A stretch of 64,000 nucleotides of DNA from Scytonema sp. UIC 10036 (lineage in GTDB: Bacteria > Cyanobacteriota > Cyanobacteriia > Cyanobacteriales > Nostocaceae). Below are positions 10,501 to 20,029 of this stretch, one piece after another (positions within the stretch are counted from its first letter, which is position 1; every line of letters starts with the position of its first letter). The stretch covers positions 1-64,000 of the forward strand of contig NZ_WJFC01000035.1 in the NCBI RefSeq assembly GCF_009725235.1. The letters run 5' to 3'. The notes under the pieces were generated by a model. That model did no database searches. It was not told where the DNA came from and saw only the letters and a program-made list of their open reading frames with translations. The position numbers were made by a program, and so were the translations under genes.

Positions 10501-10982
10501 TTAACGCTTGCATCGCGATCGCTCTTTTCCTTCCGTGTCTCAAATTGGTGTACAACCAACCACTTTAACAGTCGTGAGTTATCTACAAGCCCCACAAATT
10601 TGCTATCTGAGTCAATGAGCGCCCAATCTAAATTTGTATTCGCTGGAATTCTTTGAGAACGCACAAACCTACCCAATTGCTCCACTTGAAATGAGGCTGG
10701 GATTGTTTGCACTGGTTGAAGTAGTTCTCTGTCTAGCATTGATATTGGTTGCTGTAAGTAAGAAGACTTCTCGCCTTCCCCTTCAGAACCTGCTAGCAGT
10801 AATTGTGGTAGCAAGCGCGTAGAGTAAAGCAATCCCAGTAGGTATTGCTGCTCATCTAACACAGCAATAGCTTGACACTGTTCTTTCTCAAAAACATCCA
10901 GTACATCTGCTAGAGTTGCTGTTTCTAGGCAGGTGGGTACGGTTGCGATAAAATCATAAAGGGGGTACTTTAGCATTGACAT
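7572..10982 (-). CDS. Hybrid sensor histidine kinase with CBS pair and degenerate receivers
   Basis: A 1136-residue soluble sensor kinase. Order: a CBS-domain pair (about 5-150), a PAS-like region with WPLMLQTGSGEVVTQNPAWW (about 185-240), and HisKA with phospho-accepting His in SHELKTPL (near 395). A HATPase follows, with N-box LLSNAFKF, DTGIGIP and GTGLGL (about 505-625). Then comes a repeat-derived linker, and three receiver-like domains. Receiver 1 (about 685-800) has Asn where the phosphorylated Asp should be (FLNPLIPLLSG, near 739). Receiver 2 (about 824-930) keeps ILLDVDMPEAE. Receiver 3 (about 995-1095) has LLICLGES in place of the acidic site. It is divergent from kaiA and so a candidate clock-linked regulator. 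I recall a hybrid kinase gene at the same place in Anabaena PCC 7120 but cannot check it here. Confidence 0.85.
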   Translation of the reverse strand: MSMLKYPLYDFIATVPTCLETATLADVLDVFEKEQCQAIAVLDEQQYLLGLLYSTRLLPQLLLAGSEGEGEKSSYLQQPISMLDRELLQPVQTIPASFQVEQLGRFVRSQRIPANTNLDWALIDSDSKFVGLVDNSRLLKWLVVHQFETRKEKSDRDASVKGTRTFYQKRIQYHPQIDKPFVQLLERLPWPLMLQTGSGEVVTQNPAWWQQLGVLKDPEGVRRQVEAILATTPSKYSTQTAVKAHSFDNSIQEIEEKLSSVVTQSISTSQGAYRQKLASPPTTLPEQPLPETSASRCFLNRQLGTCTCVVEVQNGQERVWQFAKIPLDSPELKVLGVESTTSLNTQGAEIGNDLWLVLATDVTEQQQLCKELAAKNADLIQLNRLKDEFLACISHELKTPLTAVLGLSRLLVDRQLGELNERQARYAGLIHQSGRHLMSVVNDILDLTRMETGQMELALSNVTIRSVCDRAVSEAKVIHAQSTKTPVNTQSQTTSVREHQFSLSIEPGLNEMVADELRLRQMLVHLLSNAFKFTETGGEIGLWVSRWEGWIAFTVWDTGIGIPEHQQHLIFQKFQQLENPLTRQYEGTGLGLVLTRALARLHGGDVSFLSREGKGSQFTLLLPPSPPQKGLGEWELGTVKQKGLKTENWEHDTVSPVPPVRATKETSAPGRIRHRQSRIANSHAHHNNSLVLVVEAVAHYIEDLTEQLTGLGYRVVIARSGCEAVEKARRLQPKAIFLNPLIPLLSGWDVLTLLKSDEVSRHIPVVVTATGAEKEQAFANRADGFLSLPVQHQVLAPLIESLCVAPEEKKQKPDEVQILKDKTPLRILRLVNPECQPLNAHPFLQEHRVLEVDNIDQAELLSRVWQFDVILLDVDMPEAENFLQQLNLHPQLAALPLVTCNVATTQTASQIAGLSVYPCLTPLGAEKKNGSKKTDALLSVLQIASGVCCPPSILVLDLAILPDLPETRPQKRNHQVEKTTALSSMFGDNNSCPIQGLQPLTICRGSEWFQALIQYLQTAGFKASMSRSWAELLQQIRHQSVDLLLICLGESTLTKEVHSALKALGQLPFDLPPVLVLDQRLNSMDLENEQSTIVKQRISNQPDSVETVLGSVACQILPRSISMEELLNKINQTLNC

Positions 10983-11787
10983 ATAGCGTGTGGGTCATTC
11001 TTCTAGGGGGATACGACTGTTATCATCAATCACTAGCTAACTGCCAATTCAGCCTGTGTGTTTGCACTTGAAGCAGTATCCTCTAGAAAGACACGAGCAG
11101 ATCGATTCTTTCCATAAGTTAACGCCTAATTGGCAAAAGCTTTGCTCTTCCTAACAAATCTTTTTGTAGGAGTTAAAAACGGTCAACACAAGGAATAAAG
11201 TATGAAGTTTTTAGGTGCGATCGCCAGAACGGTGACTAATAAGATTGACTGTACCCTTCATCCTTTACACTTCCCCCAAATTTGGAGTTTGGTTCAACAC
11301 CACCAGAGATTTTAAGAATTGATAGCGACAGCTAGAACAATTATTGCTCCAAAGATTCGTTTTAGAACCTTTAGGAATTATAATGATTTAGATTGCGATA
11401 TTCGTTTATTTTCGTTTAAGTATCTTATTGTGGAGTCAAACAAAAAAATCTATATTTAGATAGATGCTACTCATCGATAGCCTAGATCCCCGCTAGCTTG
11501 GTGTGTTTTCTTTTGACGTTGCTGTGTTCGGCTTCTCAGTCAACACCTACACGTGTAAAATCATACTATATCACGGTCGGTCTATACTTAGGTTCGATAA
11601 GGCACTCAAACACCCTGACTCACGTCAGTGTTGCTTGAATCTACCAAGATGCCTGTTGTAGCAGCTTTAGAGATAAGTCTCAACAATATGAATCAGGGGG
11701 CTACTACAACCTCCCAATCAAAGACTAACCTCAAATTTTTATGTAGTTAAATGCCCCAAGTCAGACCTCCACCAGGTTTTTCAGCAA
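10983..11787. promoter_or_regulatory. Long intergenic region upstream of kaiA
   Basis: About 800 bp without a believable gene separates the divergent kinase and kaiA, so it should carry both promoters and the main clock-operon control. A TTGTAGCAGC (11652-11661) and GCTACTACAA (11699-11708) pair forms a stem with one mismatch about 80 bp before kaiA. The AT-rich tract CATACTATATCAC near 11560-11575 could be a -10 region. Specific transcription starts cannot be assigned by eye. Confidence 0.45.
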
Positions 11788-12096
11788 ATGACAGGAGCCG
11801 AACAGCAGGCATTATTGCAACAACTCAAATCAGATTACCGTCAAATTCTTATAGAATACTTTACCATCTCAGACAAAAGGTTAAACGAAAAAATTGATAA
11901 ATTTATCAAAGCAGTATTTTATGCTAATATTCCTGTGCCACAAATCATAGAAATTCATATGGAACTTATTGATGAATTTTCCAAACAGTTAAAATTAGAA
12001 GGAAGGAACGATGACGCCTTGCTGGATTACCGCCTGACACTAATCGATATATTGGCTCACTTGTGCGAACTCTATCGTTGTTCTATTCAAAAATAG
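11788..12096 (+). CDS. kaiA: Circadian clock protein KaiA, short form
   Basis: The product has 102 residues and corresponds only to the C-terminal four-helix domain of KaiA. That domain dimerises and binds the KaiC C-terminal tail to promote KaiC autophosphorylation. Recognisable segments are LLQQLKSDYRQILIEYF, FIKAVFYANIPVPQIIEIHM and DALLDYRLTLIDILAHLCE. The pseudo-receiver domain found in unicellular strains (full KaiA is about 280-300 residues) is absent, and stop codons close the frame upstream. The short form is known from Anabaena PCC 7120, where it has the same length. It is the first gene of kaiABC; the gap to kaiB is about 110 bp. Confidence 0.95.
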   Translation: MTGAEQQALLQQLKSDYRQILIEYFTISDKRLNEKIDKFIKAVFYANIPVPQIIEIHMELIDEFSKQLKLEGRNDDALLDYRLTLIDILAHLCELYRCSIQK

Positions 12097-12205
12097 GTTC
12101 AAAAAAGCCCAAAGTAGTAATAGCAGGCGGTAAGCAACCCTCAGAATCTTTAGGAATGCGTTGCATTTTCCTGTTCCATGTTTACCTAGAGCCTGTATTT
12201 AACAT

Positions 12206-12523
12206 ATGAAAAATCTCAGAAAAACATACGTCCTCAAGCTTTATGTAGCGGGGAACACACCTAACTCAGTAAGGGCATTGAAAGTACTTAAAAACATTCT
12301 AGAACAGGAATTTCAAGGTGTTTATGCTTTAAAAGTGATAGACGTGTTAAAAAATCCGCAATTGGCAGAAGAAGATAAAATATTAGCGACTCCCACACTA
12401 TCCAAAATACTACCTCCACCTGTTCGGAAAATTATTGGAGATTTATCAGATAGAGAAAGAGTGCTCATTGGATTGGATTTACTGTATGAAGAATTAACAG
12501 AGGAAGAAAACATTGAAGAATAA
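12206..12523 (+). CDS. kaiB: Circadian clock protein KaiB
   Basis: 105 residues with the KaiB thioredoxin-like pattern: [63 protein letters not shown], and an acidic C-terminal tail ([11 protein letters not shown]). KaiB is the fold-switching partner that binds phosphorylated KaiC on its CI ring, sequesters KaiA and recruits output kinases. The residues around [12 protein letters not shown] are the fold-switch region of the family. It sits between kaiA and kaiC on the same strand. Confidence 0.97.
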   Translation: MKNLRKTYVLKLYVAGNTPNSVRALKVLKNILEQEFQGVYALKVIDVLKNPQLAEEDKILATPTLSKILPPPVRKIIGDLSDRERVLIGLDLLYEELTEEENIEE

Positions 12524-12770
12524 ATTCAAGATGGAAAATCTCAATAAATCTCAAGACTGTACAACTAATCATTATGAACTGCTTACACCAAAACCAATGA
12601 AAATTTTTATTCTCCCGACTTCCTACTTCCTACTCCCCACTCCCTTGTGCAAGTCAGTTTAGCTTTAAACTGTGTACGAGTAGAAGTATGATAGCTTATA
12701 ACAAGAAAATATCAACAAAGTACTTTATCAATAAAAGGCAGGGGTAAATCCCTATTTGTAATTGTTAACA
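12524..12770 (+). promoter_or_regulatory. kaiB-kaiC spacer with repeat tract
   Basis: The 247-bp spacer is long for an operon. It holds a pyrimidine repeat (CTTCCTACTTCCTACTCCCC, about 12610-12645) and then an AT-rich stretch before kaiC. It could contain an extra promoter for kaiC or lower read-through from kaiAB. No gene is visible. Confidence 0.35.
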
Positions 12771-14333
12771 ATGAGTGAAAAAGGGTATACAGAGCCAAGC
12801 AAGACACCGTCACTTGGAGGTGTAGAAAAAATTCGTACTATGATAGAGGGCTTCGATGACGTGAGCCATGGTGGTTTGCCAGTAGGTAGAACTACTTTGG
12901 TTAGCGGTACCTCTGGAACAGGTAAAACTTTATTTTCTCTTCAATTTCTCTATAACGGTATTAGTTATTTTGATGAACCGGGAGTTTTTGTTACTTTTGA
13001 AGAATCGCCAAGCGATATTATTAAAAATGCTTGTATTTTTGGTTGGAATTTGCAACGCTTGATTCATGATGGGAAGTTATTTATACTTGACGCTTCTCCC
13101 GATCCAGAAGGACAAGATGTGGTTGGCAACTTCGATTTGTCCGCTCTGATTGAGCGCTTGCAATATGCTATTCGTAAGTACAAAGCCAAACGGGTATCTA
13201 TTGATTCAATAACAGCAGTGTTTCAGCAGTATGAAGCTGTAGGAGTCGTGCGGCGGGAAATATTTCGTCTTGTAGCACGTCTCAAGCAACTAAGTGTCAC
13301 TACGATCATCACGACAGAGCGAACTGAGGAATACGGACCGGTTGCTTGTTTTGGTGTGGAAGAATTTGTTTCTGATAATGTGGTGATTGTGCGGAATGTT
13401 TTAGAAGGAGAACGCCGACGGCGCACAATTGAAATTCTCAAATTGCGCGGTACAACACATATGAAAGGCGAATATCCTTTTACAATTACCAATGAAGGAG
13501 TCAATATATTCCCATTAGGAGCAATGCGTCTGACTCAACGTTCTTCTAATGTGAGAGTGTCTTCAGGAGTTACAACTTTAGATGCAATGTGTGGAGGTGG
13601 TTTCTTTAAGGATTCAATTATTTTGGCGACAGGAGCAACTGGTACTGGGAAAACCCTGCTGGTGAGCAAATTTTTGCAAAACGGCTGTATCAATAACGAG
13701 CGAGCTATTTTGTTCGCCTATGAAGAATCCCGTGCTCAGTTATCCCGCAATGCCTCTTCATGGGGTATTGATTTTGAAGAGTTAGAACGCCAAGGTTTAC
13801 TAAAAATAATTTGTACATATCCCGAATCAACCGGTTTAGAAGATCATTTGCAAATTATCAAGTCAGAAATTGCTGAATTTAAACCATCGCGTATTGCGAT
13901 TGACTCTCTTTCTGCCTTAGCAAGAGGGGTTAGCAATAATGCATTTCGTCAGTTTGTCATTGGTGTTACAGGTTACGCAAAGCAAGAAGAAATTACAGGC
14001 TTCTTTACCAATACGACTGACCAATTTATGGGTTCGCACTCAATTACAGACTCTCATATTTCTACGATTACTGACACAATTTTGATGTTGCAGTATGTAG
14101 AAATTCGTGGAGAAATGTCGCGGGCAATTAACGTATTTAAAATGCGAGGCTCGTGGCACGATAAAGGGATTCGTGAATACAATATTACAGCCGACGGTCC
14201 CGAAATTAAGGATTCCTTCCGGAATTACGAACGGATTGTCAGTGGTGCTCCTACACGCGTTACTATCGATGAGAAAGCAGAACTTTCTCGCATTGTCAAG
14301 AGTTTTCAAGACGAGCGGAGTTCTGATTCCTAA
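12771..14333 (+). CDS. kaiC: Circadian clock ATPase/autokinase KaiC
   Basis: From the ATG at 12771 the protein has 520 residues, close to the 519 of Synechococcus elongatus. It has two RecA-like halves: CI with Walker A GTSGTGKT (about 45-52) and catalytic FEES; CII with GATGTGKT (about 287-294) and YEES. The autophosphorylation pair lies in SHISTITD and falls on Ser431 and Thr432 by count, exactly the Synechococcus numbering. The C-terminal tail, rich in charged residues, is the KaiA-binding A-loop and tail. It is the hexameric core of the clock, with ATPase, autokinase and autophosphatase activity. An upstream TTG at 12762 would add three residues and is less likely. Confidence 0.98.
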   Translation: MSEKGYTEPSKTPSLGGVEKIRTMIEGFDDVSHGGLPVGRTTLVSGTSGTGKTLFSLQFLYNGISYFDEPGVFVTFEESPSDIIKNACIFGWNLQRLIHDGKLFILDASPDPEGQDVVGNFDLSALIERLQYAIRKYKAKRVSIDSITAVFQQYEAVGVVRREIFRLVARLKQLSVTTIITTERTEEYGPVACFGVEEFVSDNVVIVRNVLEGERRRRTIEILKLRGTTHMKGEYPFTITNEGVNIFPLGAMRLTQRSSNVRVSSGVTTLDAMCGGGFFKDSIILATGATGTGKTLLVSKFLQNGCINNERAILFAYEESRAQLSRNASSWGIDFEELERQGLLKIICTYPESTGLEDHLQIIKSEIAEFKPSRIAIDSLSALARGVSNNAFRQFVIGVTGYAKQEEITGFFTNTTDQFMGSHSITDSHISTITDTILMLQYVEIRGEMSRAINVFKMRGSWHDKGIREYNITADGPEIKDSFRNYERIVSGAPTRVTIDEKAELSRIVKSFQDERSSDS

Positions 14334-14439
14334 CATTCGGTTTCGTCGTATTACGATTCTCAAACTTAGCATCGTGATATATTGTTGTTTTGTGGTGAGA
14401 AAGGGTTTCTGCCGCTATATTTTTGTGTGAGGGGATGCG

Positions 14440-16650
14440 GTGAAAGGACAGAAAATTTTTTATAGTTTCTTACCTAGTGTGACAGTAGCAGTGTTATCCA
14501 CTCAATCTGTCTTAGCTGATACTGCAGAAGCCACTGGAGTAAGGCACGTTGCCTCACCGAGTGTCTTCTCTTCGCTTTACGAAGACACTTCGGCTGCAAT
14601 TAACATCAATTCTCGATTAGCAACTGCTGTTAACAACAGTGTGGCATCTCCTCTGATGCCTTCCACTCAAAGCGCAGCAGGTATTATAAAGTCTGTAAAT
14701 AATAATGCTGGAGTCGTATTAACTGGAAAAACAGGTGTACCAGTACGACGAATAGCAGGAAAGGTTCAAGGTATACTTTTAGAATTTAAACCTACCTTAA
14801 AGCAGAGCGCTTTGATTAAAAAGATTCGCTCTGCTTCTGGTAAACAAAAACAAAGTAACCCAGTTATTATTCCAGAGCGAGAACCACAACAGAGGGGAGT
14901 TATGCCTGCTGTTATTAGCTCAAACCCTGCTTCCTCGCTCTCGGAAAAATCACCAGATCCTGCCAAACAGCCCACTACAGAAAAGAAAAATTCGAGTTCT
15001 CAGTTATTATCAAAACTGACAGAAACGGCGAAGACTGGGAAAGTTGTAGAAGTTGCACAAATGCTGGAGCAAGTAGAATTTTGCCCGCAACCAGGAAAAG
15101 CTTCGGTTGGGCGTTCTGCTTCTTTACTTCTTAAACCTTCTACCTGTTCGCCAAATACTGCGGTTGTAAATCGGGTGGCTCAAGCTAATGCGACTGCCAC
15201 TACCCCCAGTAAGCCAGTTAATGTCAAGCAAGATGCTTCTACAACAAGCGTCCCTAGCGAAGCAGTTAATGTAACGCAAGATAATAACTCTACTACACCC
15301 AGTACACCAGCGACCTCAATTTTACAAGGCTTCATACAAGTTCCCGATTATCTCAATCCCAACCCAAATCCTTTGCGGTTTCCTACAAAACCAGAGGAAG
15401 TGAGGATTCGAGGAACTCAGCCCATCACACTTAATCAAGCCATAGAACTGGCGCGGCGTAACAATCGCGACTTACAAGAGGCTTTACTCACTTTGGAAGC
15501 CAACCAATTTGCTGTCAGACAACAGCAAGCTGCTTTGCTTCCCACTGCTGCTGTTAGCGCTAACATCACACGCAGTGGACCGGGCTTTGCAGATCGACCA
15601 GAAAATCCGCTGCTTCAAGACCAAAGCTCAAGTACAAGTGTTGGTGCAGGCGCACAAATAGAATACGACATCTACACATCAGGAAGCCGACGAGCTAGCA
15701 TCAGAGCAGCAGAGGAACAATTACGTTCGGCAGAATTCCAGGTGGAAGCTCAGTCTGAGACTATCCGTCTCAATGTCACCACTCAATACTACGACCTGCA
15801 ACAGGCGGATGAAAACGTGCGTATTGCCCAGTCTGCCGTAGCAAACGCTCAAGCGAGTTTGCGAGATGCTCAAGCTTTAGAACGGGCTGGTGTTAGTACT
15901 CGCTTTGATGTTTTGCGATCGCAGGTTAACCTGGCAAACGCCCAACAACGTCTCACAAATGCTCTCTCGCAGCAGAGGATTACCCGCCGTCAGTTAGCAC
16001 AAACCTTAAGTTTAGCGCAATCAGTGGATATTACTGCAGCAGATCCTGTAAAATTAGCAGGCTTGTGGAATATTTCACTAGAGGAAACTATTGTGCAAGC
16101 TTTTCAAAACCGCCCGGAACTACAACAGAGCTTAGCAGATCGCAATGCAGCTGAGCAAAGGCGACGACAGGCGATCGCATCTCTTGGTCCTCAGTTAAGT
16201 TTAGTAGCTCAATACAACACCGCAGACGAGTTTGACGACAGTCAAAGCATTCAGGATAACTACTCCTTAGCCGTCAGAGCTAACTTAAACTTGTACGATG
16301 GAGGAGCAGCAAGAGCCAGGGCAAATCAGGAAAGGGTTAACATCCGTCGTGCTGAAAATCAATTTGCCGATCGACGCGATCAAATCCGCTTTGAAGTCGA
16401 ACAAGCATACTCAGATTTGCAGGCTAACCTAGAGAACGTTCAAACAGCAACAGTTGCTGTCGATCAATCACGAGAAGCTCTTCGTCTAGCACGCTTGCGC
16501 TTCCAAGCAGGTGTAGGGACTCAAACTGAAGTCATTGACGCTGAAGAAGACTTAACCACAGCGCAAGGTCAGCGAGCTTCAGCTATATTGGATTACAACC
16601 GTTCTCTAGCTCGCCTACAGCGAGCAATTACCGCAAGAGCAGCCAGATAA
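14440..16650 (+). CDS. TolC-family outer membrane efflux protein with long N-terminal extension
   Basis: 736 residues starting at GTG 14440, with GAGGGG just upstream; the ATG six bases earlier runs into a stop. A signal peptide (ending SVLADTAEA) is followed by about 290 residues of low-complexity Ser/Thr/Pro/Gln-rich sequence, then the TolC/OEP fold from ITLNQAIELARRNNRDLQEA to the end. The two internal repeats of coiled-coil helices are visible (QAQSETIRLNVTTQYYDLQQ; QIRFEVEQAYSDLQANLE). It forms the outer membrane channel for a tripartite exporter or type I secretion system. No inner membrane partner is nearby. The long extension is typical of cyanobacterial members, which are often over 600 residues. 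Confidence 0.9.
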   Translation: MKGQKIFYSFLPSVTVAVLSTQSVLADTAEATGVRHVASPSVFSSLYEDTSAAININSRLATAVNNSVASPLMPSTQSAAGIIKSVNNNAGVVLTGKTGVPVRRIAGKVQGILLEFKPTLKQSALIKKIRSASGKQKQSNPVIIPEREPQQRGVMPAVISSNPASSLSEKSPDPAKQPTTEKKNSSSQLLSKLTETAKTGKVVEVAQMLEQVEFCPQPGKASVGRSASLLLKPSTCSPNTAVVNRVAQANATATTPSKPVNVKQDASTTSVPSEAVNVTQDNNSTTPSTPATSILQGFIQVPDYLNPNPNPLRFPTKPEEVRIRGTQPITLNQAIELARRNNRDLQEALLTLEANQFAVRQQQAALLPTAAVSANITRSGPGFADRPENPLLQDQSSSTSVGAGAQIEYDIYTSGSRRASIRAAEEQLRSAEFQVEAQSETIRLNVTTQYYDLQQADENVRIAQSAVANAQASLRDAQALERAGVSTRFDVLRSQVNLANAQQRLTNALSQQRITRRQLAQTLSLAQSVDITAADPVKLAGLWNISLEETIVQAFQNRPELQQSLADRNAAEQRRRQAIASLGPQLSLVAQYNTADEFDDSQSIQDNYSLAVRANLNLYDGGAARARANQERVNIRRAENQFADRRDQIRFEVEQAYSDLQANLENVQTATVAVDQSREALRLARLRFQAGVGTQTEVIDAEEDLTTAQGQRASAILDYNRSLARLQRAITARAAR

Positions 16651-16924
16651 ATAACAGTGAGCAGTGAGCAGTGACCAGCGATAGATAAATCTCATGCTGA
16701 AAAGTAGGGGATTTAAATAACCGATCGATTTCTTTTGTAGAGACTAGCATGGCTAGTCTTTACTTATCTGAAAATATTGTTAGAAAAATGGGCAATGGGC
16801 AACAAATTATTTCCTACTATGCCCCGTGCCCAGTGCCCTATTTTTAAAATGGTTAATATTGTTAATCTAGGTTACAATATCATAATAAGATACTGTCATT
16901 TTTAGCCCGTTCAAAACAACTCTG
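16651..16924. terminator. Intergenic region with hairpin and repeats
   Basis: AGACTAGC (16741-16748), a three-base loop and GCTAGTCT (16752-16759) form a perfect 8-bp stem followed by TTACTTA, a plausible weak terminator for the TolC gene. GGGCAATGGGCAAC (about 16790) and its imperfect complement (TGCCCCGTGCCCAGTGCCC, about 16820) form a further inverted repeat. No gene is seen. Confidence 0.5.
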
Positions 16925-17332
16925 ATGACAAAAGTTACAGCAAAAGAAATTGCACAATTTCGCTCACAATTGGCAGAAGACCCCATAGCAATGGAATCAC
17001 TGGACTTAATTGAGGACTGTGAGGGCGATTTAGAAGATGCGGCGATGACCTTAGCAATTCGCTCCGGTCAAGAACCAGAAATCGCTAATTCCGAGTGGTT
17101 GGAAGATTTAGCCAAGAGATGGCGTTCTGTGATTTGTCAACAAGAGTTTCGAGATGACTTACTCAATGGCTCTATTTCAACTATGCTAGAGCATTTAAAA
17201 ACAATGTCAACGTTTCCTGGAATGCTAGCAACACCAGTTCTAATGTACGTTTTAAAACAAGGCGTAAACAATTTTTGCGAACCCCTTGACTCAGTCACAG
17301 AAAATCCCCACAAAAACGTAGAGAAAAACTAA
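16925..17332 (+). CDS. Conserved-looking hypothetical protein
   Basis: 135 residues, mostly helical and acidic in the N-terminal half (LDLIEDCEGDLEDAAMTLAI). The second half ends in MLATPVLMYVLKQGVNNFCE. No signal peptide or membrane segment. The size, codon use and clean start after an AT-rich promoter-like region make it a real gene. I do not recognise a named family. It precedes another small cyanobacterial gene by 83 bp on the same strand. Confidence 0.65.
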   Translation: MTKVTAKEIAQFRSQLAEDPIAMESLDLIEDCEGDLEDAAMTLAIRSGQEPEIANSEWLEDLAKRWRSVICQQEFRDDLLNGSISTMLEHLKTMSTFPGMLATPVLMYVLKQGVNNFCEPLDSVTENPHKNVEKN

Positions 17333-17415
17333 CAAGAGGGCTTTCTGCTGACAACGTCGCGTACTGGTAAGCTGTTTATTAAAAGTCAAAACATTATTAA
17401 ATCTAATTTAAGAGC

Positions 17416-17922
17416 ATGAATTACCTTGTTGCTGTTTTACCAGACCGCATCCAGGCAGAAGCTGCGTCTGTCGCTTTAGAAAAAGAGGATATAAAAGCTA
17501 CAATTTTAGGGAAAGGTTACAAAAGTGCTGATGAGTTTGGCTTAATCGACCCCAACGAGCAAGCCCAAAAGCAGGCAACGTTTATGGCATATTGGCTGGT
17601 ACCGTTTGGTTTTTTTGCTGGTACTGGTTTTAGTGTTCTCACTGGTTTAGACACTTTTGCTTGGGCGGGTGCGATTGGCAATCACATCATTGGCGGGCTA
17701 TTAGGTGCTGTTGCGGGTGGTATGGGTAGTGTATTTGTGGGTGGAGGAACCGGTTTAGTCTTTGGTAGCGGTGATGCTTTACCTTACCGCAACCGTTTAA
17801 ATGCTGGCAAATACCTAATAGTCGTTCAAGGTCCAGAAAATCTGATTCGTAAAGCAAATCGTGTCTTGCGTCCTTTTGAACCAGAAAACATTCAAGACTA
17901 TACAGATTCAACAATTCGTTAG
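17416..17922 (+). CDS. Small membrane protein with glycine-rich core, unknown function
   Basis: 168 residues. The N-terminal ~40 residues (YLVAVLPDRIQAEAASVALE) look like a small alpha/beta domain of the type found in stress-related hypothetical proteins. A glycine-rich hydrophobic core follows (LVPFGFFAGTGFSVLTG and HIIGGLLGAVAGGMGSVFVGGG), probably two membrane segments or a membrane hairpin. A C-terminal strand-helix unit (YLIVVQGPENLIRKANRVLR) echoes the N-terminal one. Its function is unknown. It is followed directly by a heptamer repeat tract. Confidence 0.65.
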   Translation: MNYLVAVLPDRIQAEAASVALEKEDIKATILGKGYKSADEFGLIDPNEQAQKQATFMAYWLVPFGFFAGTGFSVLTGLDTFAWAGAIGNHIIGGLLGAVAGGMGSVFVGGGTGLVFGSGDALPYRNRLNAGKYLIVVQGPENLIRKANRVLRPFEPENIQDYTDSTIR

Positions 17923-18060
17923 TTAGTGGTTAGTAGTTAGTGGTTAGTGGTTAGTGGTTAGTGGTTAGTAGCCAACAACCAACAACTAACATCTAACAAC
18001 CAACAACCAACAACAACTAACAACCAACAACTAACAACCAACAACTAACAACTAACTTTT
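17923..18060. repeat. Short tandem repeats in inverted arrangement
   Basis: TTAGTGG/TTAGTAG heptamers fill the left half and CAACAAC/CAACTAA units the right half, forming a long potential hairpin between the two genes. It ends only a few bases before the next start codon. Confidence 0.85.
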
Positions 18061-18064
18061 CATA

Positions 18065-18844
18065 ATGTTACCAAGAGAAGAAATATTAAAAGGAATAGAA
18101 AATCGAGATAGCGTAGCTCGTGTTATCGATCTAGCCGAACAAGCGATTAAGACTTGGGAAGTGATCTGTAGTGATTTTCTCTCGCCACCAGAATTGGCTG
18201 AAGTTCAGCAGAGTTTTAGCCGATTAACAGAAGTGCAGCTAGTGGCTTGGGGTGGATATCCACAAGCCGAACGCCAAAGAGTCGCTATTGCTCGTTCGGA
18301 AATGCCTCTAGAGCGATCGCAAGTCGCCGTCACTGCTTTAGATATAGCAGGAAATTTTCTCTTTGATACAGCCACTCATCGCGATTTCCTCGGCGCAATG
18401 CTGGGCACTGGAATCGTCCGTGAAAAAACGGGAGATATTATAGTGCTGGGTGAACGCGGAGCACAAGTCATTGTTGTGCCGGAGTTGGTAGAATTTTTAG
18501 AGATGAACCTCAAGCAAGTGCGATCGGTTCCTGTAAAAGTTCAGCCTGTTGATATCGGCGAGTTGAAAGTCAGGGAACCGAAGAAGAAGGAATTAACGAC
18601 AGTTGAAGCTTCCTTGCGACTTGATGCGATCGCCTCTGCTGGTTTTGGGATGTCCCGCAGCAAGATGGTAGAGTTAATTGACAGTGGAGATGTCCGCGTC
18701 AACTGGAGAGAAGTAACTCAACCCAGTTCTCAAGTCAAAACAGGAGACTTAATTGCCATACGCAGCAAAGGAAGACTGGAAGTTGGAGAAATTGCTGTTA
18801 CTAAAAAAGACCGCTATCGAGTGCAATTGACGAGGTTCATGTAA
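18065..18844 (+). CDS. S4-domain RNA-binding protein (photosystem II S4 protein, YlmH-like)
   Basis: 259 residues. The N-terminal two thirds resemble YlmH (RVIDLAEQAIKTWEVICSDFL; GYPQAERQRVAIARSE; DFLGAMLGTGIVREKTGDI). The C-terminal part is an S4 RNA-binding domain (LRLDAIASAGFGMSRSKM; LIDSGDVRVNW; VKTGDLIAIRSKGRLEV). Cyanobacterial members are annotated as photosystem II S4 domain proteins. The related Bacillus YlmH acts in ribosome-associated quality control and cell division. RNA binding is well supported; a photosynthetic role is not visible in the sequence. Confidence 0.88.
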   Translation: MLPREEILKGIENRDSVARVIDLAEQAIKTWEVICSDFLSPPELAEVQQSFSRLTEVQLVAWGGYPQAERQRVAIARSEMPLERSQVAVTALDIAGNFLFDTATHRDFLGAMLGTGIVREKTGDIIVLGERGAQVIVVPELVEFLEMNLKQVRSVPVKVQPVDIGELKVREPKKKELTTVEASLRLDAIASAGFGMSRSKMVELIDSGDVRVNWREVTQPSSQVKTGDLIAIRSKGRLEVGEIAVTKKDRYRVQLTRFM

Positions 18845-19768
<924 letters not shown>

Positions 19769-19854
19769 TTTAGATATTAGGATATTTTTTAACCATTTAT
19801 AGATAGTAACAATATTAAAAACACGTTTTAACCGTCTGAAGTTATATACCGTAA

Positions 19855-19930
19855 AAGATTGCGATTGGGGATTGGGGATTGGGAATTGGGCAATGGGCAA
19901 TGGGCAATGGGCAATGGGCAAGGGGCAATT
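19855..19930. repeat. GGGGATT/GGGCAAT short tandem repeats
   Basis: GGGGATTGGGGATTGGGAATT changes into a GGGCAATGGGCAATGGGCAA run, with a partial complement (TGCCCGATGCC) at about 19948. It lies in the divergent spacer between the SDR gene and the coiled-coil gene at 20030. Confidence 0.8.
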
Positions 19931-20029
19931 GAATAGCTCTAAACTATGCCCGATGCCTATTACCCACCCAACACGTATTTTTTCTTTCAAAAGTGGGAAT
20001 ACTAAGCTTAATATATACCAAATACCTAT

